This document shows, piece after piece, positions 51,401 to 59,549 of a stretch of 64,000 bases of DNA. Origin of the DNA: Ilyomonas limi (GTDB lineage: Bacteria > Bacteroidota > Bacteroidia > Chitinophagales > Chitinophagaceae); the NCBI RefSeq assembly GCF_005233845.1, contig NZ_SZQL01000010.1, forward strand, positions 164,085 through 228,084, read 5' to 3'. Under the pieces are notes generated by a model. The model saw only the letters and a list, made by a program, of their open reading frames with translations. It did not search any database and was not told the origin of the DNA. The translations under genes and the position numbers were made by a program. The first letter of the stretch is position 1; each line of letters begins with the position of its first letter.

Positions 51401-53370
51401 GAAAGAGCGCCTTTACTCGTTTCTTTGAATGTGCGTTTATATGGTTCGGCACAATCTATTTTGTAATAAAAAGCTGCTACCGGCGGACGGATATGTACAT
51501 ATTTTTCTTTAGTAATAGTATCGCGGCATTGGTTGTTGCTTACTACAAGCGTTACTTTAAAGTAACCTGTGTCGCCATATTTATGCACCGGGTTGGGTAA
51601 TGTGGAAGTACTGCCATCGCCAAATTGCCACGACCAGTCGGTAACAGTGCCTCTGCTGCTATCGGTAAATGTTACTGCACTTTTGGCACACACATCCAGC
51701 GGGCTGGCGCTAAAGCCTGCAACCGGGCTCATGACTGCAATAACAGCTTTTTCAAGCGTAAGCGTATCGCTGCAGCCGCTGGCTGTAAATACTATCAATT
51801 GCACAGCAAATACACCTTCTTTATTATATACATGCGTAGGATTGGCTTCTTCCGAGGTAGTGCCATCACCAAAATTCCATTTATATTTCACAATGGGTTC
51901 GGCAGAAGTAATGTTGGGTTTTGGATTAATGGCTTGTGGTACACAACCCGATACCGGCAAGTTGCCCCCCAATGAATTAATAACCGGCGGACCAACACGC
52001 ACGGCTTGTTTTTGAGTAATGCTATCGGCACAACCATTGGCTGAGGAGGCAACCAGCTTTACATCAAAAAAGCCGGCAGCAGTATAGGCGTGTTCGGGAT
52101 TGATTGCTGCATCAGTTTGTCCATCGCCAAACGTCCATTTATAGGTAACTGCATCGGTGCTCCTGTTGGTAAATTGTACCTTGTATGGCAGTTGGCATAT
52201 ATCTGTTTTAGATACATCAAATGCAACAGACGGGCGGTTTTGTATAGTAATATCTTTTTTAATACTGCTCACACAACTGCCAAAATCAGCCCTCATTGTT
52301 ACTGTATATTTTCCGGCATTTTTATAAATATGGTTTGGCGAAATAATGGTTGAGGTAGTGCCATCGCCAAAATCCCAGCTTACAGATGCCGGTATAGTAG
52401 AAGAAGTGTTGGTAAATGCCACCGCGCTGTTGGTACAAGCAGTGGAAGTGTTGTAAGTAAAGTCGGCACCTGCTTTACCGATGGTCAGACTTTTGATGAT
52501 TGTGTCTTTGCAACCGCTGTTGTTTACAGCAACAAGCTGCACTTTATAAGTGCCAATGTTATTGTAGGTATGTGAGGGTGCACTGTCGCTCGATGTTTGT
52601 CCATCGCCAAACGTCCAGTTGAAAGAAGACAGCGGTGTTGCCGAAGAAGAACGATTGGTAAATGCTATCGGTGCAGGTGATTGACAAATATTGGTGTACT
52701 TGTAATCGAAATCAGCATTCACAGTGTCAGCCACCTGTATATACTTTTCCCAGGTATATGTTTGCTTACAACCTTCGCTGTTGGTGGCGGTAAGCGATAC
52801 TGTGTAAATATTAGGCAATGAATAAGTGTGCGACGGGTTTTGTTCGGTTGATACGGTACCTTCGCCAAAGTCCCAAAGCCAGGAGGTAACTGTTCCCGAA
52901 CCGTTTTTACTTTGATCTGTAAAATGTGCAATAAATGGCGGACATCCCTGCGTTATATCGGATGTAAAAGCAACCTGTGGATTGGAATAAACGGAAATAT
53001 ATCGCTCCTTAACAACAGAATCTGCACCGATACTATTTTTTACCACCAGTTTGATGGTATAAGTAATAGTGCCTGTACCTGCATTTAAAAACACAGCCGA
53101 CGGTGATTGATTAGTTGATTTGGTACCATTACCTAAATCCCACAACCACTCGGTGGGGTCACCGGTCGAATTGTCGGTAAACTGCACCACCAGCGGCGAA
53201 CAACCTTGTATAACATCACTGGAAAAGGCAGCATGTGGCTGTGCTTTGGCACTAACAGCAAACAGCGAAAGAAGAACTACTGTACAAAGCTGCAGAAAAT
53301 GTATAGGCTTTTTCAAGAGGATGATATTGGATTTGGTAAAAAAACTGTAAGATGATAATGGGCTTACCAT
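48481..53370 (-). CDS. Giant PKD-repeat surface protein with T9SS type B sorting domain
   Basis: 1629 residues. After a signal peptide (ending SAKAQ near residue 44) come at least 14 PKD-like repeats, each marked by W-x-F/Y-G-D-G (WLWDLGNG, WLWDFGEG, FNWTFGDG, VSWDFGDG, YKWTFGDG and so on). The C-terminal 90 residues are a type B (CHU_C/gliding-associated) sorting domain: TFSPNGDGINDHFFP, LRVFNRWGQVVFEKN, NDGWDGTFKG. It should be exported by the type IX system and attached to or shed from the surface as an adhesin-like protein. A TTG at codon 19, just before KKPIHFLQL, is a possible true start. Confidence 0.93.
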   Translation of the reverse strand: MVSPLSSYSFFTKSNIILLKKPIHFLQLCTVVLLSLFAVSAKAQPHAAFSSDVIQGCSPLVVQFTDNSTGDPTEWLWDLGNGTKSTNQSPSAVFLNAGTGTITYTIKLVVKNSIGADSVVKERYISVYSNPQVAFTSDITQGCPPFIAHFTDQSKNGSGTVTSWLWDFGEGTVSTEQNPSHTYSLPNIYTVSLTATNSEGCKQTYTWEKYIQVADTVNADFDYKYTNICQSPAPIAFTNRSSSATPLSSFNWTFGDGQTSSDSAPSHTYNNIGTYKVQLVAVNNSGCKDTIIKSLTIGKAGADFTYNTSTACTNSAVAFTNTSSTIPASVSWDFGDGTTSTIISPNHIYKNAGKYTVTMRADFGSCVSSIKKDITIQNRPSVAFDVSKTDICQLPYKVQFTNRSTDAVTYKWTFGDGQTDAAINPEHAYTAAGFFDVKLVASSANGCADSITQKQAVRVGPPVINSLGGNLPVSGCVPQAINPKPNITSAEPIVKYKWNFGDGTTSEEANPTHVYNKEGVFAVQLIVFTASGCSDTLTLEKAVIAVMSPVAGFSASPLDVCAKSAVTFTDSSRGTVTDWSWQFGDGSTSTLPNPVHKYGDTGYFKVTLVVSNNQCRDTITKEKYVHIRPPVAAFYYKIDCAEPYKRTFKETSKGALSWQWDFGDGTSTTTPSPLHNYSTTGTYNVQLIVKNEQCSDTAKQVLRIVDEHPTFSYAMAGEAACRNDAVNFAAANFNGESISSFSWNFGDSTPVNTSSNPTPTHQYAAAGNFAPQLITTDVLGCKDTIDNKVAIKVFGAKAGFSNLAGICINSTAAFTDTSKSDGAHPITKWEWSYGDGKTSSYTTAPFNHLYDTAGYFNVKLTVYDSYGCKDSVVKTKAIQVTNPVADFTSAAPVKCVGNNISFVNKAVGESLVYSWNFGDNTAASSDASPVHTYKNEGLYGVKLNVTDKYGCKAEMDKQNFVTISNPKAAFKMNGPTEGTCPPLIVKPTNASTSFTSVSWIFGDGAIAAMANPTHIYTQGGNFEMKLIAKGYGECYDTATQLIKLKGPSGSFSYDILKGCNPTTVTFNAITKNATKVIWDYSDGNVDEGMESTKKHTYNEYGQYIPKLVITDNAGCQVGIENPDTIYISGIKPAYLFSTQTACDSSMAGFADASTPYWDKVKSYQWSFGDGTVSDDKNPIHYYKVSGKYRTTLTVNTAFGCTDSLSQMVDVTVHTSPVASITAPDSLCVATLATLKANDAAKAPTTTWQWALNKSTSIGTAQNALYQFNEPGAFVLSSVATTSFGCTDTATHRLFVVAAPNINAGIDTFVCKGGATLLSATGANKYHWSSQSNLSCANCASTMVSPSEASQYIVTGNNGFGCLASDTVNVRVIEPVNVIAQNDTLCLGENATLQVSGAKLYNWSPAVFLSDATSGAPVFKAAKDTTITYTVTGTDEKKCFADTKNVTVKVYPIPHIEIADKQIDLNVGSSVQLMMKSSADITQWRWSPSTFLSDASAQNPIATPKQSITYTCVASNNGSCFARDQISINVMCNQANMFVPNTFSPNGDGINDHFFPRGQGVFNIKSLRVFNRWGQVVFEKNNFLPNVENDGWDGTFKGQPLASDVYVYMIEITCDNNAVVPFKGNVTLLR

Positions 53371-53616
53371 TTTACAGGTTAAAATTGATAAAAAAAAGCG
53401 TACGATTAGTATGTATCGAAGCTATTTTAATGAAGACTAAATGATTTTAGGAAGATTTAAATAATATCGGTAAAGGAAGCATTTTTCTTTAAGTGGTTTT
53501 TAAGAATAGGAAAGGGAATGTAGCGATTAGTCATTTACATAAAAGAATTCACTGAAGAATACTTGCCATTATTGCTATGGTAACTCGCTCCAATGCATGG
53601 AGGCGCGCGCCTGTCG
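53371..53616. other. Non-coding spacer upstream of the PKD protein gene
   Basis: Most of a 316-base gap. AT-rich except for a perfect 12-base palindrome AGGCGCGCGCCT at 53601-53612, which stands out by composition. It borders the proC terminator. No gene seen. Confidence 0.45.
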
Positions 53617-53673
53617 AAAACACAAAGGTTCAAAGTGCGGGTAAATTACCAGCACTTTGAACCTTTGTGTTTT
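53617..53673 (-). terminator. Terminator of proC
   Basis: Perfect 22-base-pair stem (53617-53638 with 53652-53673) and a TTTT tail on the minus strand, 14 bases after the proC stop. Confidence 0.9.
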
Positions 53674-53686
53674 GGAGTTGACATTA

Positions 53687-54487
53687 TTACATATCCGTCA
53701 CAATTTTTTTGTAGCTCGTTACCACACCCTTTATCAATGAAGAGCTGAAGCCCTGGTGTTCCATTTCGTTAAGTCCGGCAATAGTGCAGCCTTTTGGTGT
53801 GGTTACTTTATCAATCTCTTGCTCCGGGTGCGTATGTTTGGTTAGTAATAATTGAGCAGCACCTTTCACCGTTTGTGCTGCAATGAGCGCAGCAGTTGCA
53901 GCATCAAAACCTATTTCTATACCACCTTGTATATTGGCGCGGATATAACGCATGGCATAAGCCGTTCCACAGGCACCTAATACTGTTGCCGCATCCATCA
54001 GTTTTTCTTCAATGAAAACGGTTTTGCCAAGATTATTAAACAAGTTGCTGATATATTCAGAATCGCCGCTGCTGGCGTTGTAGCGGCAAACGCAGGTAAT
54101 ACTTTCGCGAATAGCAATGGCGGTATTGGGCATGGCACGAAAGAGCGTAAAATCGTTACCCAAAATCTCCTGCATATCTTTTATCCAGATGCCGGTGATA
54201 ACGCTTACCAGCTTGTGCCTGCCGGCTTGTAAATGTGGTTTTAGTTGTTGTAAAATATCTTTTATCTGGAAGGGTTTTACAGCCAGGATTACCCACTCTG
54301 CAAACTGAATGGCTGCTGTATTATCACTACTTACCTGCACGCCTTTTTGCTGCAACGGCTCCAGTGTGGCAATGTTTCTTTTAGTAATAATGATCTGTTG
54401 CGGTTGTGCAAAGCCGCTGCTGATAAGACCTTCGGCAATGGCGCTACCCAAATTGCCCCCGCCAATAATAGCTATATTGTTGTTCAT
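53687..54487 (-). CDS. proC: Pyrroline-5-carboxylate reductase
   Basis: 266 residues. Last step of proline synthesis, NAD(P)H-dependent. The Rossmann motif is AIIGGGNLGSAIAEGL at the N-terminus, with the catalytic-region stretch GACGTAYAMRYI and TVKGAAQLLL near residues 175-220. The start follows the Doc toxin stop by only 6 bases and the whole run is on one strand, so proC is likely transcribed from the toxin-antitoxin promoter. Confidence 0.94.
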   Translation of the reverse strand: MNNNIAIIGGGNLGSAIAEGLISSGFAQPQQIIITKRNIATLEPLQQKGVQVSSDNTAAIQFAEWVILAVKPFQIKDILQQLKPHLQAGRHKLVSVITGIWIKDMQEILGNDFTLFRAMPNTAIAIRESITCVCRYNASSGDSEYISNLFNNLGKTVFIEEKLMDAATVLGACGTAYAMRYIRANIQGGIEIGFDAATAALIAAQTVKGAAQLLLTKHTHPEQEIDKVTTPKGCTIAGLNEMEHQGFSSSLIKGVVTSYKKIVTDM

Positions 54488-54493
54488 AGATGT

Positions 54494-54877
54494 TTATAAT
54501 GAAATAGGTTGTGTGTTTTGCTGAGGCCAAAGTCCAATGTCTTCAAAGGAGATGTTTGATGAAGCTATATCAATTACAAAATTATAAGCCATTTCCTGAT
54601 CTGCTGCAATCAGCAAACCAACGCGATATAATAATGCAAAACCTGCAAGAAATCCTGTCCGTTTGTTACCATCAATAAAAGGATGATTCCTGACTATACT
54701 CTCTATAATAGCGGCTGCTTTATCGAAGGGAGTAGGATAAAATTCTGTACCGCCGAATGACTGAAGAGGTCTTACTACTGCACTTTCCGGTAAATTCATA
54801 TCCCGCACGCCCAAACTGCCTTCATAATCTCTTATAGACTTCTCATGAAGTTGTAATACTTCATCTAACGTTATCAT
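54494..54877 (-). CDS. doc: Doc-type (Fic fold) toxin
   Basis: 127 residues. The Fic-like motif is HPFIDGNKRTGF near residue 67, closest to Doc (H-x-F-x-D/N-x-N-K-R), which phosphorylates EF-Tu. The N-terminal helix EVLQLHEKSIRDYEGS and the C-terminal helix match the death-on-curing family. The start overlaps the antitoxin stop by 4 bases. All motif residues are intact, so the toxin is probably functional. Confidence 0.9.
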   Translation of the reverse strand: MITLDEVLQLHEKSIRDYEGSLGVRDMNLPESAVVRPLQSFGGTEFYPTPFDKAAAIIESIVRNHPFIDGNKRTGFLAGFALLYRVGLLIAADQEMAYNFVIDIASSNISFEDIGLWPQQNTQPISL

Positions 54878-55074
54878 TGAGCCAGTTTTTGCGGGGTTTC
54901 ATTATATTTTGACACAGCCTCTTTGTAAATATGATCAATTGTTGAGTTTTTTGCATCATTTATTTTTGATAATAATTCTTCAACAATAGCCAGCTTATCT
55001 TCAGGCAGATGACTGATTGTATTTATCAGCTTTTCTCTTCTTTCTTCTACTAACATAAAATTGCATTTTTCCAA
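54874..55074 (-). CDS. Antitoxin partner of Doc
   Basis: 66 residues, or 60 from the ATG at 55056 (MLVEERREKLINTI). Almost entirely helical and charged, with ISHLPEDKLAIVEELLSKI near residues 20-38. This resembles the small helical antitoxins of Doc-type toxins in this phylum and not the AbrB-like Phd. Neutralises the toxin by direct binding and represses the operon. Called from position and size; the family is not certain. Confidence 0.75.
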   Translation of the reverse strand: MEKCNFMLVEERREKLINTISHLPEDKLAIVEELLSKINDAKNSTIDHIYKEAVSKYNETPQKLAQ

Positions 55075-55094
55075 ATTTACAAATCTTTATACAC

Positions 55095-57329
55095 TTATGC
55101 TTGTATGAGCTTTTCAATGGCGGTGTCGTATTTGTATTTCCATTCATTGATGTTGCCCCAGTTATCACCATTTACTAACACATCGCCGCTGGTTACTTGT
55201 CCAAGTTCTACTGTTTCGATGCCGGCATTTTCAATGTGTTGTAAAAATGCTTCCATGTGCTCATCGGCAACCGAAACAATCACCCGTCCCTGTGCTTCGC
55301 CAAACCAAAAGGCATCGTTGCGTTCATTGCTTTCATCTACATAATGATTGTTGAACGAAACATCAAAACCCAGCCCCCTGTTAAACCCACTTTCCATTAA
55401 TGTTACCATTATGCCGCCTTCGCTTACGTCATGTACACTTTGTACAGCTTTATTCTTTATTAATGCAGCAATTACTTCGTGCAAATGCTTTTCTTCTTCC
55501 ATGTTAAAATAAGGTGCGGGCGAATAGTTCACCCCTCTTATTTTATGCAGGTATTCCGATGAAGCAATATCATTTTTCACCTTACCAATCAGCAGGATAA
55601 CGTCATTAACTCTTTTAAAGTCCAGCGTCATGTGGTTGCTGATATCATCAATCACGCCCACCATGCCAATGGTTGGTGTAGGATAAACCGGACCATCGGG
55701 GTTCTGGTTGTAAAAGCTCACATTGCCACCGGTTACAGGGGTGTTGAATGCCCGGCAAGCCTCGCCCATGCCGGTAACTGCTTTTACAAACTGGTAATAT
55801 ACTTCCGGAATATAAGGATTGCCAAAATTGAGGCAGTTGGTTACACCAATGGGTTCGCCGCCGCTGCATACAATATTGCGGGCAGCCTCGGCAACGGCAA
55901 TGGCCGCGCCCACCTGCGGATTGGCATAAACGTACCGGCTGTTGCAATCAACGGTCATAGCTAATGCCTTGCCGGTGCCTCTTGCCAGCACTACGGCTGC
56001 ATCGCTTGGGGCGTTGGTGCCGGCATTTGCAGCACCCACCATGCTGTCGTATTGCACGCTTATCCAGCGTTTGCTGGCAATGTTGGGAAGTTGTATTATT
56101 TGCTCTGCAACATTTCTTAATTCAGTAGCATCTTTTATATCGGGCACGTCATTAACGGAGAACTTCGCTATCTCCTGTAAATAAGCTGGCTCTTTGTATT
56201 CCCGCGCGTATTGTGGTGCACCGCCGCCCAATACCAATTCATAAGCAGGCACTACTGCTTCCAGCTCGCCGTGCATATAAAATTGCAGTAAGCCATCGCC
56301 GGTTACTTCGCCAATATTACTGCAAGGCAGGTCCCATTTTTCAAATACTTTCAATACCGCATCTTCTTTACCTTTTTCCACCACAATCAGCATACGTTCC
56401 TGGCTTTCACTCAGCAGCAGTTCCCATGCTTTCATATTTTGCTGGCGTGTAGGCACTTTGTCTAAATCTATGCGCATACCTACACCGCCCTTGGCGCTCA
56501 TTTCGGCAGTAGAACAAATAATACCTGCCGCGCCCATATCCTGCATACCTACCACAGCACCGGTTTCTATTACTTCCAGGCAGGCCTCCAGTAATTTCTT
56601 TTCCTGAAAAGGGTCGCCAACCTGCACGGCTGGCAGTTCTTCCACACTTTCTTCAGTAATGTTGGCAGAGGCAAACGAAGCACCACCAATGCCATCTTTA
56701 CCCGTAGCACTGCCTACAAAAAATACAGGATTGCCAATGCCTTCCGCCGTAGCACTCACGGTTTTGCCTACTTTTACAATACCTACACTCATGGCATTGA
56801 CCAGCGGGTTGGTGTGATAACATTCGTCAAAATACACTTCGCCGCCAACGGTAGGTACGCCAAAGCAGTTGCCGTAATGACCAATGCCATGCACTACGCC
56901 GGCGAGCAATCTTTTTGTTTTATTATCCTTTAAATTGCCAAAACGTAAACTGTTGAGGGCCGCAATAGGACGTGCCCCCATCGTAAAAATATCGCGGTGA
57001 ATACCACCTACGCCGGTTGCCGCGCCCTGGAAAGGTTCCAATGCGCTTGGGTGGTTGTGGCTTTCTATTTTAAACACCACGCCATAGCCGTTGCCCATGT
57101 CCATCAGCCCGGCATTTTCTTCGCCGGCGGCTACCAGCATCCTGCCGCCTTCCCTCGGCAAGGTTTTGAGCCATTTGATAGAGTTTTTATAACTACAGTG
57201 CTCGCTCCACATGGCGCTGAATGTGCATAGCTCGGTAAAGTTGGGTGTGCGGCCAAGCTTTTGTTTTATTAATTCAAACTCTTCGGGTGTAATGCGAAGC
57301 TGTTCGGCGGTTTGTGCGGTTATTTCCAT
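55095..57329 (-). CDS. purL: Phosphoribosylformylglycinamidine synthase, large subunit (PurL, short form)
   Basis: 744 residues, the size of the small PurL that works with separate PurQ and PurS. Converts FGAR to FGAM in purine synthesis. Typical segments are LGRTPNFTELCTFSAMWSEHCSYK at the N-terminus (in parts), HNHPSALEPFQGAATGVGGIHRD, SCF-like catalytic region around NCLNFGNPYIPEVYYQF and the ATP loop SESQERMLIV. Upstream there is a repeat-rich spacer; downstream the Doc antitoxin begins 20 bases after its stop. Confidence 0.96.
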   Translation of the reverse strand: MEITAQTAEQLRITPEEFELIKQKLGRTPNFTELCTFSAMWSEHCSYKNSIKWLKTLPREGGRMLVAAGEENAGLMDMGNGYGVVFKIESHNHPSALEPFQGAATGVGGIHRDIFTMGARPIAALNSLRFGNLKDNKTKRLLAGVVHGIGHYGNCFGVPTVGGEVYFDECYHTNPLVNAMSVGIVKVGKTVSATAEGIGNPVFFVGSATGKDGIGGASFASANITEESVEELPAVQVGDPFQEKKLLEACLEVIETGAVVGMQDMGAAGIICSTAEMSAKGGVGMRIDLDKVPTRQQNMKAWELLLSESQERMLIVVEKGKEDAVLKVFEKWDLPCSNIGEVTGDGLLQFYMHGELEAVVPAYELVLGGGAPQYAREYKEPAYLQEIAKFSVNDVPDIKDATELRNVAEQIIQLPNIASKRWISVQYDSMVGAANAGTNAPSDAAVVLARGTGKALAMTVDCNSRYVYANPQVGAAIAVAEAARNIVCSGGEPIGVTNCLNFGNPYIPEVYYQFVKAVTGMGEACRAFNTPVTGGNVSFYNQNPDGPVYPTPTIGMVGVIDDISNHMTLDFKRVNDVILLIGKVKNDIASSEYLHKIRGVNYSPAPYFNMEEEKHLHEVIAALIKNKAVQSVHDVSEGGIMVTLMESGFNRGLGFDVSFNNHYVDESNERNDAFWFGEAQGRVIVSVADEHMEAFLQHIENAGIETVELGQVTSGDVLVNGDNWGNINEWKYKYDTAIEKLIQA

Positions 57330-57853
57330 GTATGTTGTTTATAATGACTGTTCAATTGTAAATGAGGTTGCGAAGGTAAGAATATGTACGATGTGAGTTG
57401 TGAGATGTACGATGTAGATGAGAATAGAATGCAGATGATACGGTTGGAACGCACGGATGCGTGGCGGATGTGTATTAAGCTATCAGATAAAAGTGTGGAA
57501 AAATGTACGATGCGTGTGTACGGAATTACTGTAGTCTTTTCCATTTCTAATGGATTTTTGCTATGCTACTGGTGTGCTGCTTCTATGCATCTGTACCAGC
57601 TACAATTAACTTCACTCTTACTGTGTGAACTCATTTACACAATAACGCTTAAACATGTGCCAACTGTCTGGCGCTACTTAAATATTTAGGTATATTTTAA
57701 TTATAGGAAAATGATTATAAAAGTTACAAATCCGTTATTTATGCATTCAAATGAAATACAATCATTTGCTTTGCCACCAGCCTTTCGTTAAATGATGATT
57801 GCTGCAAATAACAAACTGGAATGATTTTAATATACAATAAAAAAATTTAGTCA
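57330..57853. other. Non-coding spacer between purL and the SGNH hydrolase gene
   Basis: About 520 bases between divergent genes. It carries a clear 7-base-periodic array at 57387-57442 and a second TGTACGATG near 57502. The later part is AT-rich without structure. Open frames through the array are repeat-derived and were not accepted as genes. Confidence 0.5.
57387..57442. repeat. Heptanucleotide-periodic array (TACGATG type)
   Basis: Eight in-register 7-mers: TACGATG, TGAGTTG, TGAGATG, TACGATG, TAGATGA, GAATAGA, ATGCAGA, TGATACG. The words differ from the CAAGNNN arrays, but the 7-base period is the same. Confidence 0.7.
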
Positions 57854-58450
57854 ATGAACTGGTACGAAGAAGAAGTAGCCGAGCTGATACAACGTCGCGA
57901 TGCGTTGACATACGAGCCGCAAACTATTTTTTATGGCAGCTCTTCCATCAGAATGTGGGAGAGCCTGTATGAAGATTTTAAAGATTGCCAGCCGGTCAAT
58001 CTGGGCTTTGGCGGCTCTACCCTGGCGGCTTGCGTGTGGTTTTTCGAGCGCATTGTAGCACCTGTAAAAAAACCGCATACGATGTTTGTGTATGCCGGCG
58101 ACAACGACCTGGGCGATGGCAGAAAGCCGGAAGAAGTGTTTATTTTTTTTGAAGAATTAATGAATAAAATGAACCAGTATTACCCGGGTATGCCTTGGTA
58201 TTATATCTCTATTAAGCCAAGCATCAGCCGGTGGAATATTGACGATAAAATAAGATATGCCAATGAACTGATAGCAGCCGAAATACAAAAGCAAAGCAAC
58301 ATCACTTTTATTGATATTTACAATGCCATGCTGGATGAAGACGGATACCCTAACGCAGCTTATTTTGAAGAGGACGGACTGCACCTGAGTAAAGAAGGAT
58401 ATGAAGTATGGAAGGAAGCACTGGGTACATTATGTTTGCCCGCCCAATAA
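57854..58450 (+). CDS. SGNH/GDSL family hydrolase
   Basis: 198 residues. The catalytic blocks are visible: Ser in FYGSSSIRMW (block I), Gly in FGGSTL (II), Asn in YAGDNDLGDG (III), and Asp/His in DGLHLSKEGY (V) near residue 175. There is no signal peptide, so it acts in the cytoplasm or on imported substrates; likely an esterase or deacetylase of carbohydrate or lipid esters. It precedes an esterase-like gene on the same strand with a 46-base gap. Confidence 0.88.
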   Translation: MNWYEEEVAELIQRRDALTYEPQTIFYGSSSIRMWESLYEDFKDCQPVNLGFGGSTLAACVWFFERIVAPVKKPHTMFVYAGDNDLGDGRKPEEVFIFFEELMNKMNQYYPGMPWYYISIKPSISRWNIDDKIRYANELIAAEIQKQSNITFIDIYNAMLDEDGYPNAAYFEEDGLHLSKEGYEVWKEALGTLCLPAQ

Positions 58451-58496
58451 ATAAGTGTAGCTTGATTATTGCTGCTATGCAGATGGCATAAAACCT

Positions 58497-59225
58497 ATGA
58501 ACAGAGAATATTACAAATGGCGCAGCAGAAATTTAAAGCGGGAAATGGAGTTGCTGGTGTTTGGACATGCGGGGGTGCCTGTGCTTTTTTTCCCTACCCG
58601 TACTGCGCGGTTTTACGATTACGAAAACTGGAAAATTATTGATGCCCTTAAAGATAAAATTGAAGCCGGCTACCTGCAAATATTTTGTGTTGATAGCGCC
58701 GATATCGACTCCTTTTACAACCCAACTATTCATCCGGCAGAACGGATTATCCGGTATGGACATTATGAGAAATACATCATTAAAGAAGTAGTGCCATTTA
58801 TTAAAAAGAAAAACCCTAATAAATATCGCATTGTTGCGGGCTGCAGCCTCGGTGCTTTTCATGCTATGAATATTGCACTCAAGCACACAAAGTATTTTAA
58901 TAAAGTAGTGGGTATGAGCGGTCGCTACGATTTAAGCCTGCAGGTACAAAACTTCCGTGATTTGTTTGATGGCTATAAAGATGAAAACATCTACTTCAAT
59001 ACGCCCACCATGTTTATACCCAACCTGGAGGATAAAAAGATATTAAAAGCACTCCGGGCATTAAAGATTGTAATGGTGATTGGTAAAGAAGATCCGTTTT
59101 TTGAAAATAATGTATTGCTGAGTAATGTGCTCTCCGAGAAAGGTATCTGCAATACCATGTATGTATGGAACGAAGAAGCGCACCGCCCAAGGCACTGGCG
59201 GCAAATGGTGCAGATGTATTTGTAG
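58497..59225 (+). CDS. Alpha/beta-hydrolase fold esterase-like protein
   Basis: 242 residues. The nucleophile elbow is AGCSLGAFHAM near residue 120, with an Asp in VIGKEDPFFENN and the His in EEAHRPRHW near the C-terminus. The overall layout matches the esterase-D/YbbA-like group of small hydrolases. No signal peptide. It is probably co-transcribed with the SGNH hydrolase upstream. The substrate is unknown. Confidence 0.85.
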   Translation: MNREYYKWRSRNLKREMELLVFGHAGVPVLFFPTRTARFYDYENWKIIDALKDKIEAGYLQIFCVDSADIDSFYNPTIHPAERIIRYGHYEKYIIKEVVPFIKKKNPNKYRIVAGCSLGAFHAMNIALKHTKYFNKVVGMSGRYDLSLQVQNFRDLFDGYKDENIYFNTPTMFIPNLEDKKILKALRALKIVMVIGKEDPFFENNVLLSNVLSEKGICNTMYVWNEEAHRPRHWRQMVQMYL

Positions 59226-59549
59226 AACGAAATACGATTAATAAACTATTGCCTTTATGCAGGCATACTGTTGAAGAAAATTGAACTATGGAGAAAGTGA
59301 TTATTCTTTAAAAGCTGTTTAGAAATAATTGGTTTACCCGCAAAGGCGCTAAGGGCGCAAAGAATAATAAAGCATACTTCGTGTAACCCTGTCTCCCTTC
59401 AGGCAGGTTCTTTTCTTTGAGTCTTACGGTTCCTAATTCTTATAGAATTTAAATAACCTTTTAGTAAATCACTGCTATAACATGATATTCCATTGTTGTT
59501 TTTCCCAATAATTCCTGAACTTTCCAGCCTCAACTTTCAATCAACAACA
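59226..59549. other. Non-coding spacer with low-copy repeat words
   Basis: A 324-base gap. Near 59337 is CCGCAAAGGCGCTAAGGGCG, followed about 50 bases later by a partial inverted version, and CCTGTCTCCCTTCAGGCAGG near 59386, related to words near 46490. Nothing coding was recognised; the promoter of the next gene was not identified. Confidence 0.4.

Noticed and set aside
57384..57689. A 101-residue frame starting MYDVSCEMYDVDENRM
   Set aside because: Its first part is a translation of the 7-base repeat array and the rest is low-quality sequence with no domain; it lies in a spacer between divergent genes.
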